64,000 bases of DNA, from contig NW_013546953.1 of assembly GCF_000711695.1 (NCBI RefSeq), positions 34,618-98,617 of the forward strand, given 5' to 3'. The notes under the pieces are model-generated. The model had not been told where the DNA came from, ran no database searches, and saw only the letters and a program-made list of their open reading frames with translations. How positions within the stretch are numbered: the first letter of the stretch is position 1; each line of letters opens with the position of its first letter. The position numbers were made by a program, and so were the translations under genes. The stretch comes from Tilletiaria anomala UBC 951. Lineage: Eukaryota; Basidiomycota; Exobasidiomycetes; Georgefischeriales; Tilletiariaceae. Positions 1 through 12,702 of this stretch are shown piece after piece.

Positions 1-1754
1 TCTTTTGGTGGCTTACGCCTCGAGGGAGCAAGGATACTGCATGGTGGCTGTCTCCTTTGCCGACTCGTGAGAGTTGGCGCGGAGAACTAGTTGCGATGAG
101 AGAAGCAAACGAGCTCGAAAAGGTGGGCTGTCCCTAGCGCGAAGGGAAGAGGCAGAGGCTCGGAAAGGTGCTTGTTGCTTGGATGCGAGATGAATGTCGT
201 CCTCAATCTGTTCCTGGTCTCCCACCCTTCACCTCTCACTGTTGCTCGAACCTGCTCACGTAATATCCAAGCGAGAGCAAGGATATGGTTGGCGAGTCAA
301 CCGCTGAGCCCACTTTTCGAGAGGAGCCCTGGAATGGGCCTTTCATTTCTTGTGCGCATCAGAAGCCATAGGCTTGCGCCCTCCTCCCTCATCACTGATC
401 CTTTGCTTCGCAGCGGAAGGAAAAGGACAAGGGAATCGCCCAGCTAGAGCAGCTACATGCAATCACTGTCAGGAAGAAGCGCGTGACGTCCAGAAACGAT
501 TTGGAGCCGTGCAAGTGTAAGTCCCCTCTTTCATCCCTGGGGAAGAAAGAAGGGCGGAGAGGAAGGTTCTGCTCCTGCAGTAAGTCCATCTGACTCCAAG
601 CACAATGCACGAGGGCATCGTGCTCAGAACAGCAAAGTGTGAATCGAGAATGACTGGGACCAGGCAGTGATGTCTAGTAGGAAACAGCGCCACGCAACCC
701 ACTCTCAAGAAGAGAGTGAGAGGTGTAAAAGCCAGGGTAAAAGAGGAGTACGCGGACCTTCCCACTTGCTGCAGTACCCCATTCTCTAGAGAGAATGGGA
801 GCGAGGCGAGTAAAGACGACCTTTGGCTGGAGAGCCACTTGTCTCAAGCAAGTCGGCTCTGTATCCTGCTTGATGTACTCACGACAGAGGAGAGGAGAAC
901 GCTGCGCCCGGAAAGCTGGAGTGTTACTGCGTTGCTGCTATTGGTGACGAGCCAGCAGAGGCTAACTGATTGGGATCAAGCGCCTGCCCTTCCACGGACC
1001 TGATGCGCAGCCAGGCGACTGAAAAAAAAGAGATGACGAGCTGCCAGCTTCCCCCCCAGTCTGCTCGCCGGAGTGGAAGGACCAGATATGTACCAAGCAT
1101 TCAGCCCTTGGAGAGGGAGAAGGCTTCTTGTGCAGCGGTCATCCGGCAGAGCTCACTGAGCGTGAAGGTGAGGCGTATCTCTTATCGCTTCAAAGAAGGA
1201 AGGTGCTCATGCCAGTAGAGGCAACAATGGTGTGTATCAACGAAAGAACATCCAGAGTCGAGTCAGCTACAAGCTGCGGGCGGTTGACAAGCGATGAGGA
1301 AATGAAGAGAAAAATAGAAAGAACATTTGTTCCGAGTTCCATGTTCCGAGTTCCATAGCCTGCAAGCGGGACACACAGCACATCGTAGTCGGGTCGGCCT
1401 TTGGAAAATGGCAAGTACGTCACTTGCAGCATCGTGACATCGCACCACTATAATCATCACGTCGATTACGAAAGGAGGGCCATTTGATTCCTCGTTTCTT
1501 CGAAAGCAAGACTGCTCGCCAAAGGTGCAGCAACCAGGACCTATTCTGGCTTGAAAAGGAAGAGACCACGAAACATTTCGATCCATATTTGTCAAGGACG
1601 ACTTTGCGTGGGGATCGCCGTTGATCCTTTCATCCGAACTGCTGGGGCACAGGGTCTCCAATCCATCTCAACAACAGCGTTCTCTGAGCGCAACCGACTG
1701 TTACCACATTGCCACCGCATAAATACACATAAGCAGAGCTTCTCGCATCGCAGC
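1..1754. other. Left-edge region without a recognisable gene
   Basis: Only short, mutually overlapping open frames with no familiar motif are visible. The one structure noted is a perfect tandem duplication of a 14-nt unit at 1329-1356. The last few hundred bases are presumably the promoter and leader of the downstream dehydrogenase; an AT-rich ATAAATA stretch lies near 1718. Confidence 0.5.
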
Positions 1755-2912
1755 ATGGGAAAATTCAGCATCACCGACTTGCCCGACCTGAGCGGGAAGG
1801 TGGCAATCGTGACAGGGGGTACCAATGGTCTCGGTGAGATCAGCGTGCGCAACCTCGCGCTCAAGGGCGCCAAGGTCTACTTTACCGCACGCAGCGAGTC
1901 GAAGGCGCGCGCAACGATCGAACGGGCCCAGGCGAATTTCGATACCCTCAAAAGCAAGGCGAACAAGGAAGGTGTCACAGTCAAAGGCGAAGAGCTTGAC
2001 CTGCGCATTTTGCAATGCGACTTAACCGACATGTCGACAGTGCAGGCTGCAGCGCAAGATTTCCTCAGCAAAGAAGAGCGCCTCGACATTCTCATGAACA
2101 ATGCCGCCGTTTGCGCCCTCGACCACGAGCTGACTAAAGATGGCGTCGAGATTCAAAATGGGACCAACCTCATTTCTCATTACTTCCTCGTCATGCTGCT
2201 GCTGCCGATCATGATTAAGACATCCAAGCTGCCCGAGTACACGGCAGTCACGCCAGAAATGGGCGCGAGGAGGACGGTGCGCATCGTCAACATGTCATCG
2301 CTTGGGCATAAGATGATCGCTCCTCGACAAAACTGGCGAACACTAGCCGACGTCAATGATGGCTTTGAGGACCAGAAGTTCGGCGCTTTCAAGCGCTATG
2401 GCATGTCCAAGCTCGCGTGCATCGTCTTTACGCGCGAGCTCGCGCGACTTCTGCGAGACCAGGCACACGAAGACGGTGTCAGCGTAGTATGTGTCGATCC
2501 AGGGCAAAGTCGAACTGGGCTGCTCAACGGCCCGCTGCAGCAGTACGGCTTCCTGTTCAAGATCTACATCGCCTTCTCATCACCCACTTGGATCCCTGCC
2601 GAGCAGGCCGTCGAGACGCAGCTCTTTGCAGCTTGCTCGCCGCAGGTCGACCAGCGAGCGCTGAACGGAGCGTACATCCGCGGCAATGGCAAAGAGAGCC
2701 CTATGAGTGATGCTGCGGCTGACAAGGATGGGCACCTGGGCAAAGAGGTCATGCAGTTCTGCAAGAACTTTGTCAAGGAAAAGTTCGCACTGGATGTCGA
2801 TCATCAGCTTGGACTGTCCAACCCAGAGGCAGCGAAAGTGAAGCAGAACGATACCAAGGAGGCAGCAGCACCGACGCAGGAGACAGCACAGCCTGTCAGT
2901 CCGGCCGCCTGA
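1755..2912 (+). CDS. Short-chain dehydrogenase/reductase (retinol-dehydrogenase-like)
   Basis: Single-exon gene of 385 residues. The Rossmann dinucleotide motif TGGTNGLG is at residues 20-27, NNAA at 115-118, the catalytic serine in NMSS at about 181-182, and the YxxxK pair at Tyr215/Lys219. This is the full catalytic set of a classical SDR, so the protein should be an NAD(P)(H)-dependent oxidoreductase. The substrate cannot be read from sequence. The frame stays open upstream, but the ATG at 1755 places the Rossmann fold at the usual distance from the N terminus, so I chose it. The C-terminal tail of about 40 residues is rich in Ala, Lys and Gln and looks disordered. Its neighbour, glutamate-cysteine ligase, converges on it with about 217 bp between stops. 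Confidence 0.85.
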   Translation: MGKFSITDLPDLSGKVAIVTGGTNGLGEISVRNLALKGAKVYFTARSESKARATIERAQANFDTLKSKANKEGVTVKGEELDLRILQCDLTDMSTVQAAAQDFLSKEERLDILMNNAAVCALDHELTKDGVEIQNGTNLISHYFLVMLLLPIMIKTSKLPEYTAVTPEMGARRTVRIVNMSSLGHKMIAPRQNWRTLADVNDGFEDQKFGAFKRYGMSKLACIVFTRELARLLRDQAHEDGVSVVCVDPGQSRTGLLNGPLQQYGFLFKIYIAFSSPTWIPAEQAVETQLFAACSPQVDQRALNGAYIRGNGKESPMSDAAADKDGHLGKEVMQFCKNFVKEKFALDVDHQLGLSNPEAAKVKQNDTKEAAAPTQETAQPVSPAA

Positions 2913-3129
2913 GAACTTTTTTGACACCTATGGCAAGCGGCAGAGAACGGATCTTGTCCTGACACCAGCGCAGCGACCAACCATTTTACGTCTGGCGTTT
3001 ATCCCTGACGAGCGACTCATTTTCGCGATGTATTGTGACAAACGGCTTGGAAGCAAGAAACGTGAAAAATGCGATGATGATACCCACACCAATCACATCA
3101 TGTATTTTGCGTTGCGTCCTTGTGGAACG

Positions 3130-5567
3130 TCAAACCAAATCATCCGAGCCTGCTTTCCGGCGTGCGGCATAGAACTTTGGTAGGAAGCATGGTGCTTCCA
3201 CCTCTCCTTGCTCGATCTTGTCTAGTAGTCTGATCATCTGCAGGCAATGAAAAGCGTGACAAAGCATCAGTAAATGCTGTGCGCGCACAACATTGCCAGC
3301 TGAGGCGTGATGCCGAACACGCACATCATAGTTGATACCAGCAGAGACAACTGAGTCGCCCTTGTACTCTGGGTGACTGCGCACAAATTTGCGGATCCAC
3401 GTAGCAGTCGTCATCAGCGAGCCATTTGCGCGTGCACCAACGAGGTCAAGGTATAGGTTCATCTCGCAGCGGGTTTCGACATCGATGTTGAGCGAGTCGA
3501 GGTAGTTATAGATAAGGCCTAGCAGGCCGGGGAAGTGTTCACCCTGATCACCGGAGAGGACGAAAGCACAGAGGTGAACAGGCTGCCAAAAGAGGTAGGC
3601 CTTACAAATGGATTGAGCACGTACCTTGCCATTTATAAGCTCATCCATTGTAAATTCATCATACTCGTCCTCCACCGGTCCAAGCTCCGGACTCGGCGCC
3701 CGGCTTGATCTGCCCGACCTGTGTCCAGTCCCTGTCCCGGAAGCGCCTGCCGTCGCATGCGCGCTGTTGTGCCCATTGACGAGCACGCTCAGCCGCACGT
3801 TGTTTGCCTCGGCGGAGCCGTCAAACTCAAACATCCCGCGCTTCGGGCTCGCCGCGCCGGAAGCGCCGACAGACTGGGAGCGCGGTGAAGCGGCACCGGA
3901 GCTCGCGCGCGAACGCATGCCCCATCCTCCCGCAGGGTTGACGTTGCCGTGCCGTCGCCGTTGCCGGAAGACCTCTTTACGGAAGTAGAACTTTTGCGTG
4001 TGCACGGCGTCGCGAATGTGCGCGCGCTTCATGTTCTCGTCAACCTGCAGGCGAAGAAAAAGGTCGGTTCATCAGCGTGCCCCCATTCAGACCGAAGTTT
4101 GGCCGAACGCACCTTTGAAATCGGAATGTAGAAGTTGAGGCCAAAGCTGAGGATGGCGCGGGTGAGGAGAACAACAAAGATACTGAACGCAGCGTTCTCA
4201 AAGTCGGTGACCTGCACTTCCATGCTCCTGAATTCGACCCTCCATCCAATCTGGCCGCCAGGAGGAGGAGGCTTGAAGCGCATCGTCTGCCAGTTGGTGG
4301 ACTGAATGTTCTCGAAATGATCCATGCTCGTCTCATCATTAAGGTCAACCATCTCACTAAAGATGACGAGAGGGTCGCGGATGAAAAGATGAGCCAAGTG
4401 GTTGGCGAGGAGCTCGTCAATGCCTTCTCCTTGCTCCATCAACAAACGCTTGATGTCCTCGTCGATCGGTAGAGGGTTGTCATTGTACTCGGACCGATTG
4501 GCGGGGTCCTGCGACAGGTATGAATCCACGCTGTCATACCGACTCTTGGGCATGACCATCCGACTGTCTTTGAGCGGCGCCAGCCCCCGTTCTTCCTTTG
4601 TCCGATCGTCGACGGCAGAAGAAATGACGTCCCACCTGCAGTCGACATCAGCAAGATAACCTCTGTACGCTGGGCTTGCGGCCGTGAGCGCGAGCATGAG
4701 GGGGCCAACAGGAATGAGCTGGTCATAGACTGTACGCGCTTCTTGTACGCTGCATGCTTGGAAAGTGACTTGCAGGCAGCAGCAGCCCATGCCAAAGCCC
4801 ATGGCATCCATGTAAATGTGATCTGCTTTTGCTGCGCCTTCTTTCGCCTCCTTGTCACCTGGGAAGATATCGCGGTCCCATGGAATGGTCGGGTCGATGA
4901 ATGGCTTAGGTGTGTTAATGTCGTGGAAGATGGGCATGTTGATAGCCACTTTTTCCCCCCGTCGTTTTCGGATGTTAGCGGTGAGAGTGGGGAAGCGTAC
5001 ATGCGGATTGATCACCTCATCCGGCAAGAAGAGCGACTGGCTCGCTCGCCCATGTGGTTCATAGTGCGGTTCTGTGAACGGCACATCATTGGTGCCCAGC
5101 CGCGGGAAGCTTGTGATGGTGATTGGCAGCTCATTCGGCTTGAGATGCTTCCGAGCAATCTTTCGCCGCGCGCGCATGTTCTGTTCCACTTGTCGTAGCT
5201 CCTTGGGGGATGCACCGTACGGGCTGCCAGGCGTGCTTTCGAGCATGAATCTACCATATTCTGGGTGGAAGGTGGGAATGTCCAGAGCAGTACCTTCGCC
5301 TACTCCCTCCGCCGCCTCGCGGTGACTGTCGGAGAGCACTTGCAAGATCTCAGCCTGTCGTAGACTGAGCTTTGCATTGCGACCCTCGTCATCCAATGAA
5401 ACGACAATGTACTCGATCTCGTCGCCCCACAGCAGTTTGTCGCCATGTCGGTCTTTGATTGCGCGCCAGAGATTGAGGAATTGAAGAATACCATGGTGAC
5501 GAATGTGCCCTGCCAGCGGCTTTGCGTCCCTCCAGTTGAGAGGCGTGCCAAGTGAGAGCAGACCCAT
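3130..5567 (-). CDS. GSH1: Glutamate-cysteine ligase catalytic subunit (gamma-glutamylcysteine synthetase)
   Basis: Catalyses the first, rate-limiting step of glutathione synthesis: ATP-dependent joining of glutamate and cysteine in the cytosol. Two exons are visible, 5567-4113 and 4044-3130. They flank a 68-bp phase-0 intron with a GTGCGT donor and CTGCAG acceptor. The join restores the family stretch NFYIPISK|VDENM. The product is 789 residues. The start MGLLSLGTPL matches the conserved eukaryotic GCL N terminus; a further in-frame ATG 14 codons upstream is less typical. Family landmarks include the LLWGDEIEY segment near residue 45 and the AHIRDAV..KFYFRKE segment after the intron. Just after that point sits a Ser/Ala/Gly-rich insertion of about 100 residues, which explains why the protein is longer than the yeast enzyme. 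Confidence 0.95.
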
Positions 5568-6555
5568 GATGGTAGATTTTGAGCAGCCTTCCTTCTCCTC
5601 AGCTGACAAGCCTGGAAGACCTCTATTGCGCTATCAGGGGAGAGGAAACGGAGGTGCGCGGCACTTGAAATAGCAGACTCAACGCAGCCGATCGCTCCTC
5701 AGACTCAAGCTTCTACTGGGCTGGGCGAAGGTTTTCTGCTACAGAGCGTCGAAGCTGCCGAGTACTTAAGATGCGTCGTCTGACGTTGTCGCTACCTGCA
5801 AATTCGTCTCAGCGGGTTCCGTACCCCGCCACGAGGCACAAGGCGAACGACCTATCGCGCTCTACTGTAGCTGAGAAGCTGGTCTACCGGGTCGCTGCCA
5901 CCAAGCTGCTAGAGACGGATTGGCGATACATGAGAGCTGCCCCCAGGCCTTGGTCATCACACGTTTGCCCACTTGATAGCCCCCATCGATAAGCCGACCA
6001 ATAAGAAAAAAAACCTGGTGTGATCGGATATACCATTCATCATTCGCTCCCACCACCAAAAGGCGGAATAAGACTCTCGTCGGCAGACGCCCGGATGTTA
6101 GCGGCGAAAGCGTTTTGCTGGCTCTGGACTCATTCCTCGGTTCCTCTCATCTTTCGCCCTGTAGCTACCTCCCCTTGATCTTCCTTTTCGGACTTGAGAT
6201 ATCTCAAGCAAATGCTCACAACAATAGGCGCCTTTGGCGCACGTGTACCCTTTTGGGGCGTATGCAAGTCCGCTCATGTACAGCACCGCAAGTACGAGTG
6301 TACGAGTCTACGATATGAGCAATGGATCCTCGGTGTTCATGACTCTGACTCTTGCGGTCCCTCGTCTTCGGTGACTAGGGTCTCGGACTCCCATGCGTGC
6401 TTGCCGATACTTGAAGGCAAGAAACAGACGTAGCTGCACGCGCGAGGTTCCATGCTGTTTTCTAAGTACGTCGGAGGCTATGCGCCGTGATGCCAAGGTT
6501 GGGCAATCAGAGAGCACCCTCAAACATGGGCAAAAACCCAGCTTGGTGCACAATG
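5568..6555. other. Intergenic: promoter of GSH1 and 3' region of TFIIE alpha
   Basis: Only short shadow frames are seen. The part next to 5567 should contain the GSH1 promoter. No clear TATA or stress-response element is evident to me. Confidence 0.5.
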
Positions 6556-8229
6556 CTACACCTCTTCGAATTCCTCCTCTTCCTCGTCATTCGCTTGCTC
6601 ATTCGCCGGGGATGCTGACATTTGCGGTGGAGGTTGTTCTTTCTGATTCTGCTCGTCAGGCTTCGCTTTCTTTTGAGTATCTGGTCCCCCTTGCACGCCC
6701 TCTGATGGAGCAGGCCGCTTGAGCTGCTGTCCCACTGTAACGGCAGAAGCTTCTGCGAGGGGCGCGCCCGCGGGCTGCTGATCCACCTCAATAAATTCAT
6801 CTTCCTCATCTTCGTCCTCGTTATCGCTGCCGGCGCCGCTCCGGAGCGCAGCGTAGTATTCAGCCGTAGCATCGGCTGCATTCGCCTCCACCATTTGCGC
6901 AACTCTCCGTCCATCAGCATCACCACCGTCTTCATCGACACCAGCCTCTGCCGCCCTCCGCCTCTGCTCTTTGAGGCCGAGCGCTGTAGCCTCTCCGCTG
7001 ACGGTCGACTCGAGGTGCCATTCGGGCAAGGCGTTCTGCGCGCGCTTCTGGCGCGCCGCTTCTTCAGCCGCCTTGAGACGTGCAGCTTCGGAAGCAGGGT
7101 CCAGCACAGCGGATACGTCGACCGAGAGGCCTCCGCGGGTCATGCTGTTCGTCGCACCGCGCGAGATAGCTAGACCGTTCGAATCGGTCTGCGCAGCAGA
7201 ATTGGCGATATTGCTTGCAGATGATGAGTCAGCGGTACGCAAGGCGGCGACCTCGGTCGCCAACGCCCGGATCTCGTCATCGTTGATGTCGTACGCCTTC
7301 CACATAGTCGGCCCAACAGATGCGTGGATGACCAGCCAAGCTTCGACGTTCATCTCTGGAAGAGCTAGGCCTTCTAGCTTGCGAAGTCCGGCCATGATCC
7401 GTCCAAATTGTTGATTGAAACCTTGCATCTTATCCTCCTTACGCTTCGCGGTCTCTTTATCCTCGTCGAGCTCTAGCTCTGCAAAACAACCCGGTACATC
7501 GCAGCGCAAAGTATTTGTGCTGAAATCGAGTAGATGCGCAACGTCAAAGCTGTCATATGTCTTGTGACACTGCGGGCAAATGTAGCCTCGCTTGGTCAAT
7601 GCAGAGACCGAGGAGGTGAGAGAGTCGATGGATTTGTAGATTTGTAAGACACGCCACTTTACGACCGAAAAGAATGTCGGAAGGTCAAGATAGTAGTATG
7701 AGCGCTTGATCATGCGCTGCTTGAATTCTGGTGGCAGAGGCGGCTTGTTGGGATCTCGTTCTGGTTGTTCGTAGCGTGAGTGTCTTCAAAGCACACATTA
7801 TCAGAACCGTGTCATGATCTCAAGGCGCGTGGTCCGTCTCACATGGATATTAATCGGTCTTCAAGAAGCTTTTGACTTTGAGCTTTGAGGTCTTTTGTTC
7901 CAACGGCAAGACGCCGCGCAAGCATTACAGCGTCAATACTGCAAGTGAGTCTGGCGTCAGCAGCGAGGCCAGTGGTTGCGCGCAACACGCATCGCTGGCA
8001 CGCACACGTCGAATTTCGCAAGCTGATCCATAATCATCACAGCATGGTCCTCATAGAACATGCGCACGATGACTTGACATAGTCTCTTGAGTTCTTTCAG
8101 GTCTTCTTGTGATGCTGGTCGCAACGGTGTCCCGTCTGCGCTCAAACCGGACCCATGAGTTGTTCCAGGTGCCCCCGAGGTGGCTTTGGCAGCGGCACCG
8201 CCCTGATGCGGGCGCCTGCTTTGGAGCAT
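6556..8229 (-). CDS. TFA1: Transcription initiation factor IIE subunit alpha
   Basis: TFIIE alpha joins the RNA polymerase II pre-initiation complex, recruits TFIIH and helps promoter opening. I read three exons: 8229-8006, 7938-7843 and 7783-6556, with introns of 67 and 59 bp. The product is 515 residues. Joining the first two exons gives the winged-helix stretch LAKFDVIDAVMLARRLAV. The second join gives the ISIHSRYEQPERD segment. The zinc ribbon follows as CPQCHKTY and then CDVPGC in exon 3, which is the diagnostic TFIIE alpha feature. The C terminus is acidic (runs of Asp/Glu) with Pro/Gln-rich linkers, also typical. The start ATG at 8229 is the least certain point, because the frame stays open upstream to about 8454 and an additional 5' exon cannot be excluded. 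Confidence 0.92.
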
Positions 8230-9700
8230 TACGCTGAGCCAGACCTGGACCTTCCCAGCCAGGCGCTGTAGGGATCTTGGCAGTAGACAAAATACCCTAC
8301 AACTGCCTTCCACGCAGCCGGTTAACCAAGTGGTCTCGGATAGGCTCACTTGAAGTGGTGAGATCAGGCTCTTGTTTAGCATGACGCCTTTTGTAGAACG
8401 CGTGGGCACGCTTGCGGCTTGGTGAAGGAGTTTATTTGCACCGAATATGCGCACCTTTGCCGACTAGCAAAGGAGCCGCCAATTGTCGTCTGAACACCAT
8501 CTGCCAGACAGAATGATTCAAAGCCTTCACATGCCTTCCATCCTTAATTCCCGCCGTTTGTCCGGCAGGGAATCCCTGTATTTGAGGATTGAAGTGACGG
8601 GAAGATGGTCCTTCAATTCTACCTGTAAACCCGTGTATTTACTCGGACACCGAATGCTCGGCACCTCAAAGAATAGCGGATAAAAATGCGTACAGCTCGA
8701 AATCAAAGCAAATTACCGGAGCGTCGCTCATCGACGGCGCACGTGAGCACCTTCTCTTGCAACCCTGTCTGATGTCGACGCCAATGGTGAAAGTGTACCG
8801 GTAGCCTCGCATGATACACCTGAAATCGAATGCCAGCTGAACCGTCAAGCGTATTCGCAATCCCCTGCCGCAAATGATCAGGCTACGAAGCCTATGTGGA
8901 GCAATGGTCGATTTGAGGTGGCGTGGAAGGAAGGCGAGGCGTTGAGCCTGAACAATTGGAGCAGCGCATGACAATCTCTCGATATCTGTTGCACATGGGG
9001 AGAAAGTAACCAGCCCCGGGCCGGTCGGCTGCGACTAGAAGAGAGGCTGATCCATGATGTTTTTGGACGTGACTCGTGTCGATACCATTGTTCTGGCAAC
9101 GGTGGACCCTGTTTCAGCTCCGGGCGGATCGCTGTAGCCGACGATTGTCGTCGGTGTGCTGTTTGGAAAGGGCATCCTTTGGTGTTTCATCGGCTCTTAT
9201 CGTGATTCTGCTGCGACATGAAGTCGATTATGCACCAACACTACTCTTGACACTCTTGCTTCATATACCAGAATACACCAATGACGTATATGAGAAAGAT
9301 TCCTCTAGCGTTTTGGCTTGGCTCACCCTTACACTCCCTGTCATCCCCGGCGGGGTTGTGATGTTCACTAGTCCAATGGCAAGTGCACCTGCAGTTCATT
9401 CGAGCGCCGAGTATAGCTGACCGTACATATCTCAACCTCTGTGCACAGTATCGAAGTTTGGGCACCCAGTGGTCTTTGAATATCTTTGGCTGTATGTTTA
9501 TTGTAATTTCGTTCGTACCGTTCATCCTCTGCTTCGCCGACCATCGCATCCGGTCATGGAACCGAAATTCCCGCACCTAAGTTTGCTTATTTCTGCACAC
9601 GTTTTGCAATTCTCTCATGATAGAATCTCGAGTGTTGTAACAGCAAATGTGCTTGTTGCAGAAATTGCAGTAGATAACCTATTATACCAACGCTATGCTA
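8230..9700. other. Intergenic region of about 1.5 kb, nothing recognised
   Basis: Several short frames lie on both strands, none with a motif or plausible splice continuation. It holds the promoter of TFIIE alpha and the 3' flank of the helicase gene. Confidence 0.5.
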
Positions 9701-12207
9701 TTAAGGCTGCCGGCCGAAACGATGAGCCAGCTGCTCGAGTGCATGCTCGTAAGCCGGTCGCAGCTCTTGAAGGTCCGTGCCTTGCAGTTTTACCTTGCGC
9801 ACATTCTTGCTTCGGCCTCCGCGCTTGAGCATATCCTTAAAGTGTCGCGCCTGAGAGAGAAGTTGAAGCCGAGCGATTATTAGTATCTCTGTTCGATTGA
9901 TGTCACGCGCACTAGCTTTACGCTCACCTCTTGCTCCTCTACAAGGCTCCAAGCGTTGCCTTGCTTACCGGCACGGGCGGTTCGACCAACGCGATGGACA
10001 TATTTGCGCATGTCGACAGGCACGTCGTATGAGATGACGTGCTGCACGTCGGAAATATCGATACCACGAGAGATGAGATCTGAACAAATCATGACGTCGA
10101 TCTCCCCATTCCTGAAAGCTTGCAATACCCGCGCTCGCTCGCCGGCAGAGAGCTCGCTGCTGTAGTTGGCAGCTTTGATAACTCCTTCGGCACCGCGTTT
10201 CTCTTCGAAGAACTCTAACAGCTTAGCAAGTCGGTTGGCAGCTTCGACAGACTTGGCAAAGCAAAGTGCTTGACGGAGAGGCGCTTCCGAGCGGTGCAGA
10301 AGATGGAACAGTGCAAGCGGCTTGTCCTCTGTCGAGACGACGAGCATGTGCTCCTGCAGGGTCTCCGGAATGGCGTACTCGGTGTCGTCCTGCGCATCCT
10401 CCTTGGAAGATTTAACGCTGACATATATCGGGTTGCGCAGACGCAAAGACGCAACTTTGGCTGGATCGCGAGTCAGCGTGGCGGAGAACAGCAGTTTCTG
10501 CATGGACGGCTGTGCAATTGCGGCAGGATCGGGAGGAGAGCCAGACGATTCAGAATCAACCTGCAGCCACGCAGGGGCCAGCGCTCTGCGGAGGACCCTC
10601 TCTTTGACCGCATCAGAGCGGAGTATCTCTGCTTGGGAATGTCGCGTCGACCCTTTCAGGAGTTTGTCACCATCTTCCTTCCGGAGCTGTTTTGCCCGAG
10701 GATCAAGCATGGCCATTAAACGAGGGAGCCATTCGTTGAAGCTTTGACCTAGCAGTCGATCCGCCTCGTCTAGAACAAGGAAGCGCAAGTGCTGCAGGGT
10801 GAAGCCTGCAGTTGCGTCGGCATGGTCCATCAGACGGCCAGGTGTCGCGATGACGATGTCGACAAGACTCTCCCCGTCTCCATCGATGAGGTTACCCTGC
10901 TCTGCAGCAAAGGACTGCGTGCCTGTGACGCTCGCAATTTTGAGCCCGCTGCCCTTTGCTACGCTCTCGAGCGTCTCGCGAACTTGAGCGACGAGATCGC
11001 GGGTGGGAAGGAGGATCAATGCACGCACGCGAGGAAGAAGACGCGTACGCAAAACCTCGACGATCGGCACGCAGTAAGCCAAAGTCTTTCCCGAGCCGGT
11101 TGGAGCAGAGATACACACATCTCGAGGAGGTCGAAAGGGCGAGTAAAGACTGCGAGAATGTGGCGAGGACAGGATGATTGGTATGACAGACGCTTGGACA
11201 GCGAAAAATTTGTTGACACCGAGTCGTTCTAATCGATTTCGCATCTGGTGTCCAATCAGCTCGATGCCTCCTGATTCAGACATGACCGACTCGCCGGCTG
11301 CAAATCTCTCCAATGCATCTGACTTGGTTGTTCGCAGCTGACGTAGATCATCGGTCATAGTGGGATCAACAACAACGGGAGTCGCAAATCCCTGTGGTAG
11401 ACCTTGCACTCGCAGCAGAGCTGGATTCGAAAACGCAAGAGATCGCGGCTCGGGGAACCGTTGCAACGCCGCCGGAGGACCATTTTTTCCTTCACCCGTG
11501 CCCGATGCCTCTTCATGCCCATGTGAGGGCGTCGGTATCGGCTGTGTTGATAGAATTGGAGGATCAATGTCTGGAGTCGCTGCCCCTGGTAACTGTCGAT
11601 TGCTCTCTTCGTCCGTCTCTCCATGGTTCGCTTCGCTAGAGGACCCATCATCATATGTGCTCGACAAAGTTTCTTTCTCTCCTTCCGTATCATTGCTTTT
11701 CAAATCCTTTTCAGTTGCTTTTTGTGCTTTGACGGAGCGGTCCAGCGCCTCAAGTTGCCGGTCATCAACAAGCTCGTCGTCTTCTTGATCTTCCTTTGCC
11801 TTATCCATTTTCTTCTTCTTGCCCTCTCCAGGTTGTATGACATGCTTCTTTGCCTTTTGCTTCGCTTTTCGCCGCTCCTTTTTCTTGTTCAAGTACCGCT
11901 GCTTCGCTTTTGTTTTATCTTTCGCCTTGTGGTCACCTGTCGCCTTGCCTAACGCCGCTTTCAGTGCCGGGGCTGCGTGCAGACGAGAAGGATGGATATT
12001 CAAGTTTGCCGGCAGAGAAGAGATAGCTTCGCCTTCAGAGGTTGCAGCGCCGCCAGATGAAGCTGAAACATCGAGCTTGATCCGTTTCGCCGCTCGCTCC
12101 TCCTGTAACTTGCGCAAACGACTGGCGACCTGTGGGGCCGAGGCTCCGACAGCCTGATCGCCGGCGTTCGCCAACCCACTAGCGTCATATCGCTTGATGG
12201 AGAACAT
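9701..12207 (-). CDS. DBP6: DEAD-box ATP-dependent RNA helicase, Dbp6/DDX51-like
   Basis: Probable nucleolar helicase acting in 60S ribosomal subunit assembly. Exon 1 is 12207-9928 and exon 2 is 9850-9701. The 77-bp intron has donor GTGAGC, a CTAAT branch-like site and acceptor CTCTCAG. The product is 809 residues. Visible motifs are the Walker A box APTGSGKT near residue 370, DEAD near 479, SAT near 573 and the HRVGRTARAG motif VI near 742. The first 150 residues or so are very rich in Lys, Arg and Glu, typical of nucleolar helicases. The short second exon supplies a basic Lys/Arg-rich tail that the Dbp6 group carries after the helicase core. Assignment to Dbp6 rests on the MFSxxRYD-like start and the overall layout; another nucleolar DEAD-box member is possible but less likely. 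Confidence 0.88.
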
Positions 12208-12702
12208 TTGGAAATGGGTGCTGATGCCTGCCTCAGAAATGCACGAATACCAGCGTGCTGCTTCTGACGCTTCCGGCGTGCTGCGCCACAACAAGAGCAA
12301 AGAAAGAGAATCATATTGTCAATGCAAGCTCCCACGACGAGCACTATTGAAGAAAGCGTGGCTATCCAATACGGATTTTTTTGAAAACCAAAAATAGTCC
12401 AAGCATTTTCTACCATTATCTTGCACTGTCGACCTGCAACTTCTTCACCAATGAGCTGTTTCCGGTGAACTGGCGCGGGACCGGCTTAAGCCGCTCAAAC
12501 CTCCAGATTCAGCAAGGTAACTCCGAGAGTTTTACCATTTTCTTGGCAACATTTTCAAAGCACAGGCTCCCATTCAAATTTCACGGCCAGCCCGTTGGAA
12601 GCTGAGGCGATTCGAACACGTATTTCTTTCCTCGGTGTTAATGCTGCCCACGAGAAAGCTCAGTGCAATGCTGCGAAGGTGGACAGCAGACAGTACCTTG
12701 AA
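12208..12702. promoter_or_regulatory. Divergent promoter region, helicase / CMC1-like gene
   Basis: A 495-bp gap separates two divergently transcribed starts. No TATA box or clear operator is visible; the assignment rests on gene orientation only. Confidence 0.5.
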
